DNA of 62,387 bases from Paenibacillus sp. 32O-W (GTDB taxonomy: Bacteria; Bacillota; Bacilli; Paenibacillales; NBRC-103111): positions 1 to 62,387 of the forward strand of contig NZ_VEGP01000029.1 of NCBI RefSeq assembly GCF_007679495.1. The letters run 5' to 3'. Position numbers and translations under genes: made by a program. Position 1 is the first letter of the stretch; every line of letters begins with the position of its first letter. Positions 28,393 through 36,668 of the stretch are shown piece by piece. Under the pieces are notes generated by a model. It worked only from the letters and a program-made list of their open reading frames with translations, was not told the origin of the DNA and did no database searches.

Positions 28393-28415
28393 GTGATTTC
28401 GCTCCTCTTTCTTCC

Positions 28416-29348
28416 TTATGATTTGTCGGCAAGCTTTTCCCTGAGGGGAAACATGACGTCAAACAAACCCAACAGACTGAATATATACTGGGTGGTTGGA
28501 ACGACAATCATAAGAACGATAGCAAGGGCCGGCCAAGCCTTGCCCTTTTTCTTGACATGGACGAAGTAGAGAAGAAACGAGATCGCTTGAACGACAAAAG
28601 CCAAGTTCAACAACGGGAACAAATTGATAACGATCATGACCAGGAAGGAATCCGGATTGGCCGGAATCGTAAAATCAAGAATCATGACGATGAGAAAATA
28701 CCAGACCAGCGATTTCGGCAGCTTCCACGTCCGTACTGGCGGAAGAGCCGGAACAAGGTCTTCCCTGCCGCCCCTGTTGATGAACCATCTTCCAAGCCCA
28801 TGTGTAACAATGACATAAAAGACCGAAAAAGCAACGATAAAGAACGGAATCATCTGGGTGATGTAACGAATCATCGAATCCACCAGATCCATGTTCAACT
28901 GCTGCGTAACGTTGCTTGGCAAAGCCCCCAAATAATCTCTTATAGTGGCTCCGAATTGGGCGACCGGGTCAAAGCCGAACAACCGACCGACCACCAGGCC
29001 CAGCAGCAGCTCCCCCATCAAGGTTAACGTTCCGGCAAGGATTGCGGTCCTGGCCAGAGCCTTCTTCTTATAGAAATGCCCCATCAGAATAACAGGAGGT
29101 AGAAAGAACAAGGAGATAAAGAGGATGACCAAGCCCAAGCCACCGGTGAGTAAATAAAAAATGCCGAGACTGACCGCATACGCCAGTGCAAAACGTTTGA
29201 CATCCAGATACATATAGAGAGCCAGCACCGGGATCATAATGAGATTGATCGTGATGAAATTAAGCGGCGTCACTATGGAAAATAGAACGATTAGGTAGAT
29301 GACCATCCATATGACGGGCAGCCATTTGCTTCTTTTCGTACGGTTCAC
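28416..29348 (-). CDS. YybS-like polytopic membrane protein (DUF2232)
   Basis: A 310-residue membrane protein with about eight hydrophobic segments, matching the DUF2232/YybS family that precedes gdpP in Bacillales. Function is unknown; the fold resembles small transport or substrate-binding membrane components. Translation starts at GTG 29348. The gap to gdpP is 23 bases, so it is probably the first gene of the yybS-gdpP-rplI-dnaB transcript. Confidence 0.85.
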   Translation of the reverse strand: MNRTKRSKWLPVIWMVIYLIVLFSIVTPLNFITINLIMIPVLALYMYLDVKRFALAYAVSLGIFYLLTGGLGLVILFISLFFLPPVILMGHFYKKKALARTAILAGTLTLMGELLLGLVVGRLFGFDPVAQFGATIRDYLGALPSNVTQQLNMDLVDSMIRYITQMIPFFIVAFSVFYVIVTHGLGRWFINRGGREDLVPALPPVRTWKLPKSLVWYFLIVMILDFTIPANPDSFLVMIVINLFPLLNLAFVVQAISFLLYFVHVKKKGKAWPALAIVLMIVVPTTQYIFSLLGLFDVMFPLREKLADKS

Positions 29349-29524
29349 CGGACAGTATACAACTCCTTCATAAAGCGGCTTTACGCTTGATTATACCATA
29401 AACCGCCCAGGTTTATAGTCCCTTTATCCTTCCGTGATCCAGACTCGTATCCGTATTATTCCCATTTTCTGCTTCTAAGATTAGGTATCAAGAAGCACCT
29501 TTTTTCGTTTTCATTATTACATGA

Positions 29525-29570
29525 GAAAAAACCTCCATAAACCACAAGGATTGTAGTTTTGAGGTTTTTT
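29525..29570 (-). terminator. Terminator after the SurA-like gene
   Basis: AAAAAACCTC and GAGGTTTTTT form a symmetrical hairpin with a 26-base loop, working in both directions. It lies 34 bases after the stop codon of the gene at 29604 and upstream of yybS. Confidence 0.75.
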
Positions 29571-29603
29571 GCCTGCAAGAATCCGGTGAATTGGGCTGAT
29601 CCG

Positions 29604-30224
29604 TTATACATTGTAGATGATTCCCGTTTTAACCTTCTGAAGCAGTTTATCCTTAAAGTTTGCAAAATCTTCGTCTCCTCTGATTTGCCCTTCTTCCGCG
29701 AGTTTTCTCACGAATTTTTGGATTAACAATGCTTTTTCATATTTTTGGGCTAATTCTTCACTTTCCCAGTATTCATCCTCTGATAACCCCGACATTTTGA
29801 CCAAATTATCTCTTATTTGTTTCATTGCAGGATCATGTTCAGGATCGTCCAGAAGCTCTCTCAAATGGGTAATGTAATCCGTTATTTCCTGTTTGCTTAC
29901 GAAAAGCCCCTCTTCCCGCGCCAAGTTGACAACCAGCGCTTCCTTGATCATTTCGTGAATGATGTCTTTATCGGTCATATCAATGGTTACGTTATTCATT
30001 TTTTCACTAAACGCAAGATTTGCTTTGAATAGGGCAAAGTCTTTGGAATAGATTTCAAAATCAGGCCCCTGGGCGATAATCCTATCGGGTGCCTCTTTCA
30101 CTTGATGGTCGATGTCGACAAACATTTCATCCACAGAAGGCACATTATTAGCATACAGAACGCTTCCGGTAATTATGACAGCAAGTGTTAGGGCAGAAAC
30201 CACCATCCAACTGATTCTTCCCAT
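29604..30224 (-). CDS. SurA N-terminal domain-like exported protein
   Basis: A 206-residue protein with an N-terminal membrane helix or uncleaved signal (WMVVSALTLAVIITGSVLYA) and a helical region resembling the chaperone part of SurA/PrsA proteins (residues about 60-170, with DIIHEMIKEALVVNLAREEGL). No peptidyl-prolyl isomerase domain is visible, and I see no lipobox. It is probably a cell-surface folding factor or an unrelated helical protein with the same seed pattern. It stands alone between a terminator and the MBL gene. Confidence 0.65.
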   Translation of the reverse strand: MGRISWMVVSALTLAVIITGSVLYANNVPSVDEMFVDIDHQVKEAPDRIIAQGPDFEIYSKDFALFKANLAFSEKMNNVTIDMTDKDIIHEMIKEALVVNLAREEGLFVSKQEITDYITHLRELLDDPEHDPAMKQIRDNLVKMSGLSEDEYWESEELAQKYEKALLIQKFVRKLAEEGQIRGDEDFANFKDKLLQKVKTGIIYNV

Positions 30225-30325
30225 CTTGCTCCCACCCCCTCGCTTCCTTAATCGCTTCTATTGTTATAGACAACTTTATAAAGGACTTTATCACGATATA
30301 AGAGAAATTGCTAAAAATATAGAAG

Positions 30326-30988
30326 TCAGGACCAGCGCGTCCGGTATCCTTCCCATTGCGAATAAGGCTCTTTGATATCCTCCCCGTGACAGACGGTCAG
30401 CAGCTTTGGCTTCATCTCTTCAATAACCGCTCCGCTGCGGACCGCCGTTTGCATGTCCGCCGTGAACATGGGGATCGGCCGGGCTAGCCTGCTCCTCCGG
30501 GTGGTGAACAAATCGCCGCCGATCAGAACCCCATCTTCCTTATGATAATAAGCGACATGCCCTGGGGAGTGCCCCGGTGTCCACAAGGGAAGGAGACCTT
30601 CCAACGGCTGCAGCCTTCCTTCGGATTCCTGGAGCAATGGGGAAGCCATCCCTTTATCAATAGTTGTCTGAGCCTTCTTCCGGCCGGGATAAGGCATATC
30701 CCCTTCCGCATATTGCAGCTCCTCTCTATGAATGTACACCGGAGCCGAGGTATGGCGAACGACTTCTTTAACCGAACCGACATGATCGGAATGCCCGTGC
30801 GTCAACAAAATCTTCTTTAAAGGCAAGTTCAGCTCCTTAATTTGCTTCAAGATCCCTGTCGCCATCTTCGGAATTCCGCCATCGATCAGAATGAGGCCAT
30901 CTTCGCTGCGGACCAACCATACATTGACCGGAATAATCATCCATATTCCAAGCTTCCAAATATTTGGAGAAATTTGCGTGATCTTCAT
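30326..30988 (-). CDS. MBL-fold metallo-hydrolase
   Basis: A glyoxalase II/beta-lactamase-fold hydrolase of 220 residues. Zinc motif THGHSDHVG (about residues 60-68), then TPGHSPGHV and IGGDLF hold the remaining metal ligands. Substrate unknown. It begins one base after the tetR stop, so the two are co-transcribed and probably under TetR control. It may modify or detoxify the same compound that the divergent ABC transporter moves. Confidence 0.85.
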   Translation of the reverse strand: MKITQISPNIWKLGIWMIIPVNVWLVRSEDGLILIDGGIPKMATGILKQIKELNLPLKKILLTHGHSDHVGSVKEVVRHTSAPVYIHREELQYAEGDMPYPGRKKAQTTIDKGMASPLLQESEGRLQPLEGLLPLWTPGHSPGHVAYYHKEDGVLIGGDLFTTRRSRLARPIPMFTADMQTAVRSGAVIEEMKPKLLTVCHGEDIKEPYSQWEGYRTRWS

Positions 30989-30989
30989 G

Positions 30990-31619
30990 TTATTGGTTTC
31001 CTCCCCGTTTCGCTTGAATACCCGCCACGAATATTTCGGTGCCCTGCGTTACCAGGGGCATAACTCTCGAAAGCAGTTGAGCCAGCGGCTCTTCATTGTA
31101 CATATAAGTAGACACGATTCCTTGCAGCATATAATAGTAGATACGCGCATAGGACAGCAGTTCCTCGGCAGAAGCATCGGGAAAATTCCACGCTATCCCC
31201 TGCTTCAGGTCGGCAAACAATTCATTGCGGATCCGGTTGATCATAAGCCCCGGTTCCGGCTCATCCACCCTCTCTGCCTTCAGCATAAACAACACATTAA
31301 CCATGTTCCGCCGGCGCAAACAGAATAATATAAACTTCTCTCCAAGCTGAGTAAGAGTACGCAGGGGCTCCTTATGCCCTTCCTGCTGCAGAAGCTTGAA
31401 TTCCTCCTCCAAATTTTGCAAGGGAGGAAGCACCAAATGATGAAGCAAAGCTTCCTTGTCCTGAAAATATAAATAAATGGTCGTATGCGAGCATCCCGCT
31501 TCCTTGGCGATTTCCCGCATTGTTACCGATTCGAAGCCCTTGGCTGCGAAGAGGCTCCCCGCTGCTTCCAGTATGGCTTGTTTGGTCTCTTCTGATCTTT
31601 TACTCTGCCGATTCGACAT
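30990..31619 (-). CDS. TetR/AcrR-family transcriptional repressor
   Basis: A 209-residue repressor. The N-terminal helix-turn-helix is typical (AILEAAGSLFAAKGFESVTMREIAKEAG with CSHTTIYLYFQDKEALL after it). The C-terminal ligand-binding domain is helical and not diagnostic. It is divergent from a three-gene ABC exporter, with a 51-base palindrome in between that contains two TAACCA-N-TGGTTA sites. I infer that it binds there, represses both directions and is released by a transported compound. Confidence 0.9.
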   Translation of the reverse strand: MSNRQSKRSEETKQAILEAAGSLFAAKGFESVTMREIAKEAGCSHTTIYLYFQDKEALLHHLVLPPLQNLEEEFKLLQQEGHKEPLRTLTQLGEKFILFCLRRRNMVNVLFMLKAERVDEPEPGLMINRIRNELFADLKQGIAWNFPDASAEELLSYARIYYYMLQGIVSTYMYNEEPLAQLLSRVMPLVTQGTEIFVAGIQAKRGGNQ

Positions 31620-31707
31620 GATAGACTCCCCTTCTCTTCTGCTTTGTCATATCCATCTTCGCCCCTATGAAGGTTGAGTTTTACATACTCTGACGGTGAA
31701 AATGACC

Positions 31708-31758
31708 GAAATCAAACTAACCATTGGTTACATTATAACCACTGGTTAGTTTGATTTC
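31708..31758. promoter_or_regulatory. 51-bp near-perfect palindrome, likely TetR operator
   Basis: Two 23-base arms are complementary at all but one position around a five-base CATTA centre. Each arm contains its own small palindrome (TAACCATTGGTTA and TAACCACTGGTTA), and the outer ends read GAAATCAAAC and GTTTGATTTC. It sits between divergent tetR and the ABC genes, 67 bases before the -35 box of the ABC promoter. Confidence 0.8.
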
Positions 31759-31824
31759 AACATTTATTTTCCCGCACTCCAAAACATCTCCGTGAAACCG
31801 TTTCGATTATAACGATTTAATCCA

Positions 31825-31852
31825 TTGACAACCTTTTCAAGCCTGATAGAAT
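31825..31852 (+). promoter_or_regulatory. Likely promoter of the ABC exporter operon
   Basis: TTGACA (31825-31830), 16 bases, then TAGAAT (31847-31852), 53 bases before the first permease ATG. It lies downstream of the TetR palindrome, so repression would have to act by blocking access or looping, unless another promoter overlaps the operator. Confidence 0.55.
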
Positions 31853-31904
31853 TAGAGCTATCTTTTTATCTTTATATTCCTTTATTTGGGGGAATTTAGA
31901 TTTC

Positions 31905-32702
31905 ATGAGCAAATATGCTTGGTATGCACTCACTACCTTCAAGAATACCCGCGTTTACAAAATGGATGTCTTGTTCCGCGTTATAGGATCCGTCCTAATG
32001 GTTATTGCGCTTCGGGAAATTTGGCTGGTCATTTACGGAGAAGGGGACGGACTGGAACAGTCCACCGGAGTATCCGCCCGCTCTATGGCTTCCTACGCGA
32101 TGATTTCCGTTATTATGGGAAGGCTTCTCTCCTTCGGAACAGTATGGGAAGTGTCCGATCGGGTGCGGACGGGAAATATTGTGTTTGATCTGCAGAAGCC
32201 CTGGAGCTTTCAGTGGATGCATTTATCCAAAGCGGCCGGGCTGTTTCTTTTTTCCCTATGCTTCGTCGTTATTCCCTTGGCTCTGGCCATCTTCGTCTTC
32301 TATCCTGTTGAATGGCCCGGCGGATGGCATGCGGTCGCCTTTGTACCGAGTGTTATTCTCGCTTTTCTCCTGGCGTATGCCATTGATTTTATCGTCGGCC
32401 TGTTCGCCTTTATTTTTACGGAAATCTGGGGTTTCGATTTTATTAAGGATACGGTTATTCAGCTGTGCTCGGGTTCCTTCGTTCCTCTATGGTTCTTTCC
32501 GGACCTGCTCGCGCAGGTGCTTCGCTGGCTGCCGTTTCAAGGCATCTACAGCATTCCGCTCTCCCTCTTCATCGGGCGGACGCCGGTCCACCAGATCGTA
32601 CCCGATTTGCTGTTCCAGGCTGCCTGGGCTTTCATCCTGTTCATCATCGGATATGCGGGAATGAAGACCGCTCACCGCATGCTTCTGACGACAGGAGGTT
32701 AA
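31905..32702 (+). CDS. ABC-2 family transporter permease, first subunit
   Basis: A 265-residue membrane protein with about six hydrophobic segments, of the ABC-2 type that comes in pairs with one ATPase (DUF990-like). It starts MSKYAWYALTTFKNTRVYK, and GGGGGAA lies ten bases before the ATG. It is the first of three tightly packed genes on the plus strand, against the local gene direction. Predicted role: half of the membrane channel of an exporter for a drug, lipid or peptide. Substrate unknown. Confidence 0.85.
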   Translation: MSKYAWYALTTFKNTRVYKMDVLFRVIGSVLMVIALREIWLVIYGEGDGLEQSTGVSARSMASYAMISVIMGRLLSFGTVWEVSDRVRTGNIVFDLQKPWSFQWMHLSKAAGLFLFSLCFVVIPLALAIFVFYPVEWPGGWHAVAFVPSVILAFLLAYAIDFIVGLFAFIFTEIWGFDFIKDTVIQLCSGSFVPLWFFPDLLAQVLRWLPFQGIYSIPLSLFIGRTPVHQIVPDLLFQAAWAFILFIIGYAGMKTAHRMLLTTGG

Positions 32703-32707
32703 TGCCC

Positions 32708-33508
32708 ATGTGGAGATATATTAAACTGTACGGCTTGCTGCAGGCAGCCAATATCAAATCGCGATCGGCCTACCCCTTCAACTTTTTTATCGGGGTATTC
32801 AGCGTTACCCTTATGGGACTGGCTACCATTTTCTTCACGTGGGTGATTACCCAGCAGGTGCCTCTAATCGTCGGTTACAACCTATATGAACTGGTATTTC
32901 TGCTCAGCCTGTGGAAGCTTCCGCATTCCTTGTTCATCATTTCCTTCCAGCAAATTTGGAACATCGATTATTTAATCCGGGACGGATTTTTCGACCGTTA
33001 CCTGGTTCGGCCGCTGAATCCGCTATTTCAGTTCTTCGCCTCCCGGTTCCAAATTGCGGGCATCGGCGATTTGATCGCCGCCATCGTCGGATTAGTCTAT
33101 TCCGCTTCCCATATTACCGAATGGACTATTCCCAAGCTGCTTACCTTGCTGCTGATCGTGGCCAGCGGGGTCGTCATCGAATGGGCGATCTATACACTGA
33201 TCGGATGTACGGCCTTCTGGACACTCCAAGGCTCCGGTCTGCAAAGCATTATTCTGATGCTGTTCGATCAATTTACCCGCTTTCCGCTGACAGTCTACAA
33301 CCGGGTGATCCAGATTGTTCTGACCTTTATCGTTCCGATCGCTTTTATTAACTTCTACCCTTCCTTTTTATTTTTTGAAAATAAAGAGCAGGTGCCCTTC
33401 TCGCCGCTGTTTATTTACCTTACCCCGGTCATGGCCCTGTTGATGCTGCTCTTGACGGGTTGGATTTGGCGCAAAGCGATCAATCATTACAAAGGAGCCG
33501 GATCTTAA
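32708..33508 (+). CDS. ABC-2 family transporter permease, second subunit
   Basis: A 266-residue membrane protein of the same kind as the gene before it, with about six hydrophobic segments. I choose ATG 32708 (MWRYIKLYGLL) because AGGAGG is nine bases before it; ATG 32702 would be only three bases from that site. It starts five bases after the first permease ends, and its stop overlaps the ATPase start by one base, so the three are translated together. Confidence 0.85.
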   Translation: MWRYIKLYGLLQAANIKSRSAYPFNFFIGVFSVTLMGLATIFFTWVITQQVPLIVGYNLYELVFLLSLWKLPHSLFIISFQQIWNIDYLIRDGFFDRYLVRPLNPLFQFFASRFQIAGIGDLIAAIVGLVYSASHITEWTIPKLLTLLLIVASGVVIEWAIYTLIGCTAFWTLQGSGLQSIILMLFDQFTRFPLTVYNRVIQIVLTFIVPIAFINFYPSFLFFENKEQVPFSPLFIYLTPVMALLMLLLTGWIWRKAINHYKGAGS

Positions 33509-34527
33509 TGAAAAATGTTATCGAAGTAGAGAAGCTGGTCCGGGAATTTAAAGTACATGGAGAAGCCCGGGGCTCATTCCGTTTGATCAAGAAGTTGTTT
33601 TCCCAAGGCGGAGAACGCAAGCGTGTAGTTGATGAAGTAAGCTTTACTATTCAAAAAGGGGAATTTATCGGGTATATCGGACCGAATGGCGCCGGTAAAT
33701 CGACCACCATCAAAATGCTGTCCGGCGTGCTCGTTCCGACATCGGGGTCGGTGCGAGTGATGGGGTTAGAGCCCCATAAGCAGCGCAAGGAGCATGCCAA
33801 GCATATCGGGGTCGTCTTCGGACAGCGGACTCAGCTGTGGTGGGATCTCCCGCTTAAAGACTCTTTTTACCTGCTTGGCAAAATCTATAACATCCCCGAG
33901 CAGCGCTACAAGGAAAATCTGGACTTGTTTTGCGATATTCTAGATCTCGGTTCCTTCCTGCATACTCCTGTCCGGCAGCTTAGTCTCGGGCAAAGAATGA
34001 GGGGCGATATAGCCGCTTCTCTGATTCACGACCCGCAGGTTCTGTTCCTGGACGAGCCGACGATCGGGCTGGATTTGCTGGCCAAGGAAAGAATTCAAGA
34101 TTTCCTCCAAACGATTAACCGTGAGAAGCAGATTACCATTCTGCTGACGACACATAACCTGGATGATATTGAGAAGCTGTGCCGCCGGGTCATCTTTATC
34201 GATCATGGGAAAGTTCTGTTCGACGGCAGCTCGTTAGAGATGATCCGCACCTTCGGGGACAAAAAATACGTCGTCGTTGAATCCAACGGATGGTCGCCTG
34301 AACGATGGAAAGGTCCGGTCCCTGATAAGATAGAGCCGAATGAGCTCTGGTTCGGAGTGGAGGACGACGCCGAAATCGCCCCCATGATCAGGCGGTTGAG
34401 CGACTTGCTCCCCATTTATAACCTCACGGTCAGAGAGCCGAAGATCGAGGACATTATGAAGGAACTATACAAGCGAACCCATGCAGGCGGTGTACAATCT
34501 ACTAAACTGGTCGAGAACGTTGTGTAA
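33508..34527 (+). CDS. ABC transporter ATP-binding protein
   Basis: A 339-residue ATPase of the DrrA/NodI-like export class. Walker A GPNGAGKST, signature LSLGQRMRGD, Walker B VLFLDEPTIGLD and the switch histidine in LLTTHNLDD are complete. The C-terminal 80 residues form the accessory domain common in drug and polysaccharide exporters. The ATG overlaps the stop of the second permease (TTAATG). The longer upstream frame has no ribosome site. Confidence 0.92.
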   Translation: MKNVIEVEKLVREFKVHGEARGSFRLIKKLFSQGGERKRVVDEVSFTIQKGEFIGYIGPNGAGKSTTIKMLSGVLVPTSGSVRVMGLEPHKQRKEHAKHIGVVFGQRTQLWWDLPLKDSFYLLGKIYNIPEQRYKENLDLFCDILDLGSFLHTPVRQLSLGQRMRGDIAASLIHDPQVLFLDEPTIGLDLLAKERIQDFLQTINREKQITILLTTHNLDDIEKLCRRVIFIDHGKVLFDGSSLEMIRTFGDKKYVVVESNGWSPERWKGPVPDKIEPNELWFGVEDDAEIAPMIRRLSDLLPIYNLTVREPKIEDIMKELYKRTHAGGVQSTKLVENVV

Positions 34528-34538
34528 ATGCCATACAA

Positions 34539-34757
34539 GGATAAACGGCTATCGCCGTCCTTAGGACGGGCGCTTTTACCGATGAAATATAAAAAAAGCT
34601 CCTAACGGAGCCTCTTCGAAGACGAATAACCCGGTTTTAAAGGTAGCTTTTTATGCCAATTAGAAAGTTTGTTCCATTTTAATACTTTAATGAACTTAAA
34701 CTTCCTAATGTGGTAAGAACAGGAATAGATGAAAACTTATACTTCCTTATATTTTAA
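34539..34757 (+). repeat. Repeat B carrying one inserted A unit
   Basis: The left half of B (34539-34592) reads GGATAAACGGCTATCGCCG and onward to GATGAAATATAA. A complete A unit (34593-34716, 124 bp) follows, and B resumes at once with GAACAGG and ends CTTATATTTTA (34717-34757). Removing A gives the same sequence as the empty B copies at 43.3 and 50.2 kb. The element lies between the ABC operon and the terminator of rpsR. Confidence 0.85.
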
Positions 34758-34758
34758 C

Positions 34759-34802
34759 AAAAGAAGCAGCAGGGACGGATTTACGTCTCTGCTGCTTCTT
34801 TA
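34759..34802 (-). terminator. Bidirectional terminator at the end of rpsF-ssb-rpsR
   Basis: AAAGAAGCAGCAG and CTGCTGCTTCTTT are fully complementary around a short loop, with A- and T-runs on both sides. It can end the rpsR transcript on the minus strand and the ABC operon on the plus strand. Confidence 0.88.
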
Positions 34803-34813
34803 ATAGCCGCTTC

Positions 34814-35098
34814 TTACTCAGTTGTGTAAGGAAGCAAAGCTACTTGACGAGCGCGCTTTATAGCAATCGTAAGCATACGTTGATATTTAGCGGAAGTTCC
34901 GGTAACACGGCGAGGAAGAATCTTGCCGCGCTCACTGATGAACTTCTTCAGCGTCTCGATGTCTTTATAGTCAATGTGTTGAATTTTGTTAACAGTAAAG
35001 TAGCATACTTTACGGCGCTTGTTACGACCTCCGCGGCCTCTGGAGAAACGACGCTCTGTCCGCTCTTCGCCGCCGCTGTTTTCTTTTTTAGTCGTCAT
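34814..35098 (-). CDS. rpsR: 30S ribosomal protein S18
   Basis: S18 pairs with S6 on the platform of the small subunit. The conserved core is clear ([19 protein letters not shown], and [15 protein letters not shown]). The N-terminus is an extended, charged, Gly/Arg-rich tail of about 28 residues, longer than in Bacillus subtilis S18 and common in Paenibacillaceae. One cysteine remains in the core. It is the last gene of the rpsF-ssb-rpsR operon, 22 bases after ssb. Confidence 0.97.
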   Translation of the reverse strand: MTTKKENSGGEERTERRFSRGRGGRNKRRKVCYFTVNKIQHIDYKDIETLKKFISERGKILPRRVTGTSAKYQRMLTIAIKRARQVALLPYTTE

Positions 35099-35120
35099 CT
35101 ACGTTTTCAGTCCTTTCTCA

Positions 35121-35579
35121 TTAGAATGGCAGATCATCGTCGGAAATGTCAATCGGTTTCCCGTCCGAGAATGGATCATGATTGTCTCGCGGGCTGCTAT
35201 ATCGGTTGTTCCCGGGCATCTCTTCCCTCATTCCGGAGCTCTGTCCCCCGGCATCCCGGTTGGCCGATTCCAGAAAACGGACATTGTCCGCCACCACTTC
35301 CGTCACATAAACTCTGCGGCCTTCATTATTATCATAGTTTCTTACCTGAATGCGACCTTCCACTGCGGTCAGTCTTCCTTTGCGCAAGTAGTTGGCGCAG
35401 GTTTCGGCGAGCTGCCTCCAGGTCACTATGTTAATAAAGTCGGCTTCTCGTTCATTATTCTGGTTAGTAAAGGGCCGGTCTACTGCCAGTGTGAACTGGG
35501 TTACCGCTACGCCGGTAGGGGTATATCTCAGTTCAGGATCCCGAGTCAGCCTTCCGATTAGAATAACACGGTTTAACAA
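35121..35579 (-). CDS. ssb: Single-stranded DNA-binding protein
   Basis: SsbA binds single-stranded DNA at forks and recruits repair and replication proteins through its tail. The OB fold is at residues 1-105 ([21 protein letters not shown], then [12 protein letters not shown]), followed by a flexible Gly/Asn/Arg linker and the acidic tip DISDDDLPF, the interaction peptide. Length 152 is normal. It lies between rpsF and rpsR, as in Bacillus. Confidence 0.97.
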   Translation of the reverse strand: MLNRVILIGRLTRDPELRYTPTGVAVTQFTLAVDRPFTNQNNEREADFINIVTWRQLAETCANYLRKGRLTAVEGRIQVRNYDNNEGRRVYVTEVVADNVRFLESANRDAGGQSSGMREEMPGNNRYSSPRDNHDPFSDGKPIDISDDDLPF

Positions 35580-35640
35580 TCTTGTTCCCTCCCCCGCATT
35601 TCCGCATAACTGTCACGAATTGTTAAGCAAAGCAATGTTA

Positions 35641-35928
35641 TTACGCTACAACGTCATTAACGATCAGGTAACGAATGATTTCATCCGAAATCTTCATTAC
35701 ACGGTCAAGTTCCGCTACAACTTCCGGAGTAGCGTTGAAATTTACCAGTACGTAAATTCCGTCGCGGAACTTTTCGATCTCATACGCAAGACGGCGTTTA
35801 CCCATCACTTCGCTCTTCGTGATCTCTCCACCATTGTTAATGATGCCTTCGAACTTAGAGATGGCGGCGTCAACCGCTTCTTGTTCGATGTCGGGACGAA
35901 GAATGTACATTACTTCATATTTGCGCAT
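35641..35928 (-). CDS. rpsF: 30S ribosomal protein S6
   Basis: S6 of 95 residues with the typical start MRKYEVMYILRPD and the conserved KRRLAYEIEKFRDGIYVLVNF. It binds S18 before joining 16S rRNA. AGGAGGTGA precedes the ATG closely. It heads the operon; a promoter and a possible S6:S18 leader lie upstream. Confidence 0.97.
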   Translation of the reverse strand: MRKYEVMYILRPDIEQEAVDAAISKFEGIINNGGEITKSEVMGKRRLAYEIEKFRDGIYVLVNFNATPEVVAELDRVMKISDEIIRYLIVNDVVA

Positions 35929-35944
35929 GTCGATTCACCTCCTT

Positions 35945-35980
35945 ATGGACTTAGCGGCCCCCACGCATTCGCCTTAAGCG
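35945..35980 (-). promoter_or_regulatory. Possible S6:S18 autoregulatory leader
   Basis: Between the rpsF promoter and its start, the minus strand reads CTTAAGGCGAATGCG then GGGGGCCGCTAAG. CTTA/TAAG and GGC/GCC can pair and leave a CCG exposed, resembling the known S6:S18 leader that these proteins bind to control their own mRNA. Recognised by eye only. Confidence 0.5.
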
Positions 35981-36059
35981 ATGCCTTCCTTCTTAACAGA
36001 AGGAATTAAGCCGGGAGCAAGGAGCAAGAAAGAAATCCATTTCAAACTCGCACCATATA

Positions 36060-36088
36060 AATATACCAAATCCGGGCGCCAATTACAA
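36060..36088 (-). promoter_or_regulatory. Promoter of the rpsF-ssb-rpsR operon
   Basis: On the minus strand TTGTAA (36083-36088), exactly 17 bases, then TATATT (36060-36065). It lies about 130 bases before rpsF, leaving room for the leader. Confidence 0.7.
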
Positions 36089-36196
36089 GAGATGTGCCGT
36101 ACACTTGCTCGTATGGCCCCCTATAATTGGAATCGCCCCAATTACATGGTCTCACCTCATTCGGACGATAATAGTTAGTACTTGGAGGTGAAAAGG

Positions 36197-36379
36197 ATGG
36201 GAGAACAAACCGAATTCAACACCGGCGACAAAGCTCCTAATGATGGAGAGTATATCGAAATTGGCGAGAACGACTTCCATATGGGCATCAACAATCCCAA
36301 GATCATCTCCTTGAAGAAAGGGGAGCGATTCCCGGAGCCGTCCAACCATAATCGTAAATGGAAACGAAAAAAACATTAA
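36197..36379 (+). CDS. YjzC-family small protein
   Basis: A 60-residue protein starting MGEQTEFNTGDKAPNDGEYIEIGEN that I match to the YjzC family of Bacillales. The family pattern is a short N-terminal GDKAPN-type motif and a C-terminal KGERFPEPSNHNRKW. GGAGGTG precedes the ATG; an ATG five codons upstream overlaps that site and is less likely. Function unknown. It is convergent to nothing nearby and may be expressed with the membrane protein that follows 13 bases later. Confidence 0.8.
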   Translation: MGEQTEFNTGDKAPNDGEYIEIGENDFHMGINNPKIISLKKGERFPEPSNHNRKWKRKKH

Positions 36380-36392
36380 AGAGGGAACCCTC

Positions 36393-36638
36393 ATGAGAAA
36401 AACAGCGACCATCATCTTTACCGTTATTGCCATAGCCATTTGCTTCATTCATTATCTTGGCTATGATCCGAAGAATATGATTCTGATCTCCTTAAGCATA
36501 CCTCTTTGGATCATCCCCTTTTTCACGGACATCGCCCATGTTAACCTGTTTTTCGCATACGCCTTGACCATTGCGTCCTGGGCGCTGCTTGGATATATTG
36601 TCGATCGGTATGTGTTTAGGGCCCGGGCCAGGGATTGA
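36393..36638 (+). CDS. Small three-helix membrane protein
   Basis: An 81-residue protein with three hydrophobic segments (TATIIFTVIAIAICFIHYL, MILISLSIPLWIIPFF, LFFAYALTIASWALLGYIV) and a basic tail (RYVFRARARD). I do not recognise the family. It starts 13 bases after the yjzC-like gene on the same strand, so the two are likely co-expressed. Confidence 0.65.
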   Translation: MRKTATIIFTVIAIAICFIHYLGYDPKNMILISLSIPLWIIPFFTDIAHVNLFFAYALTIASWALLGYIVDRYVFRARARD

Positions 36639-36668
36639 TTTCTCTCGCCCTCCCCTCTTATATCACAT

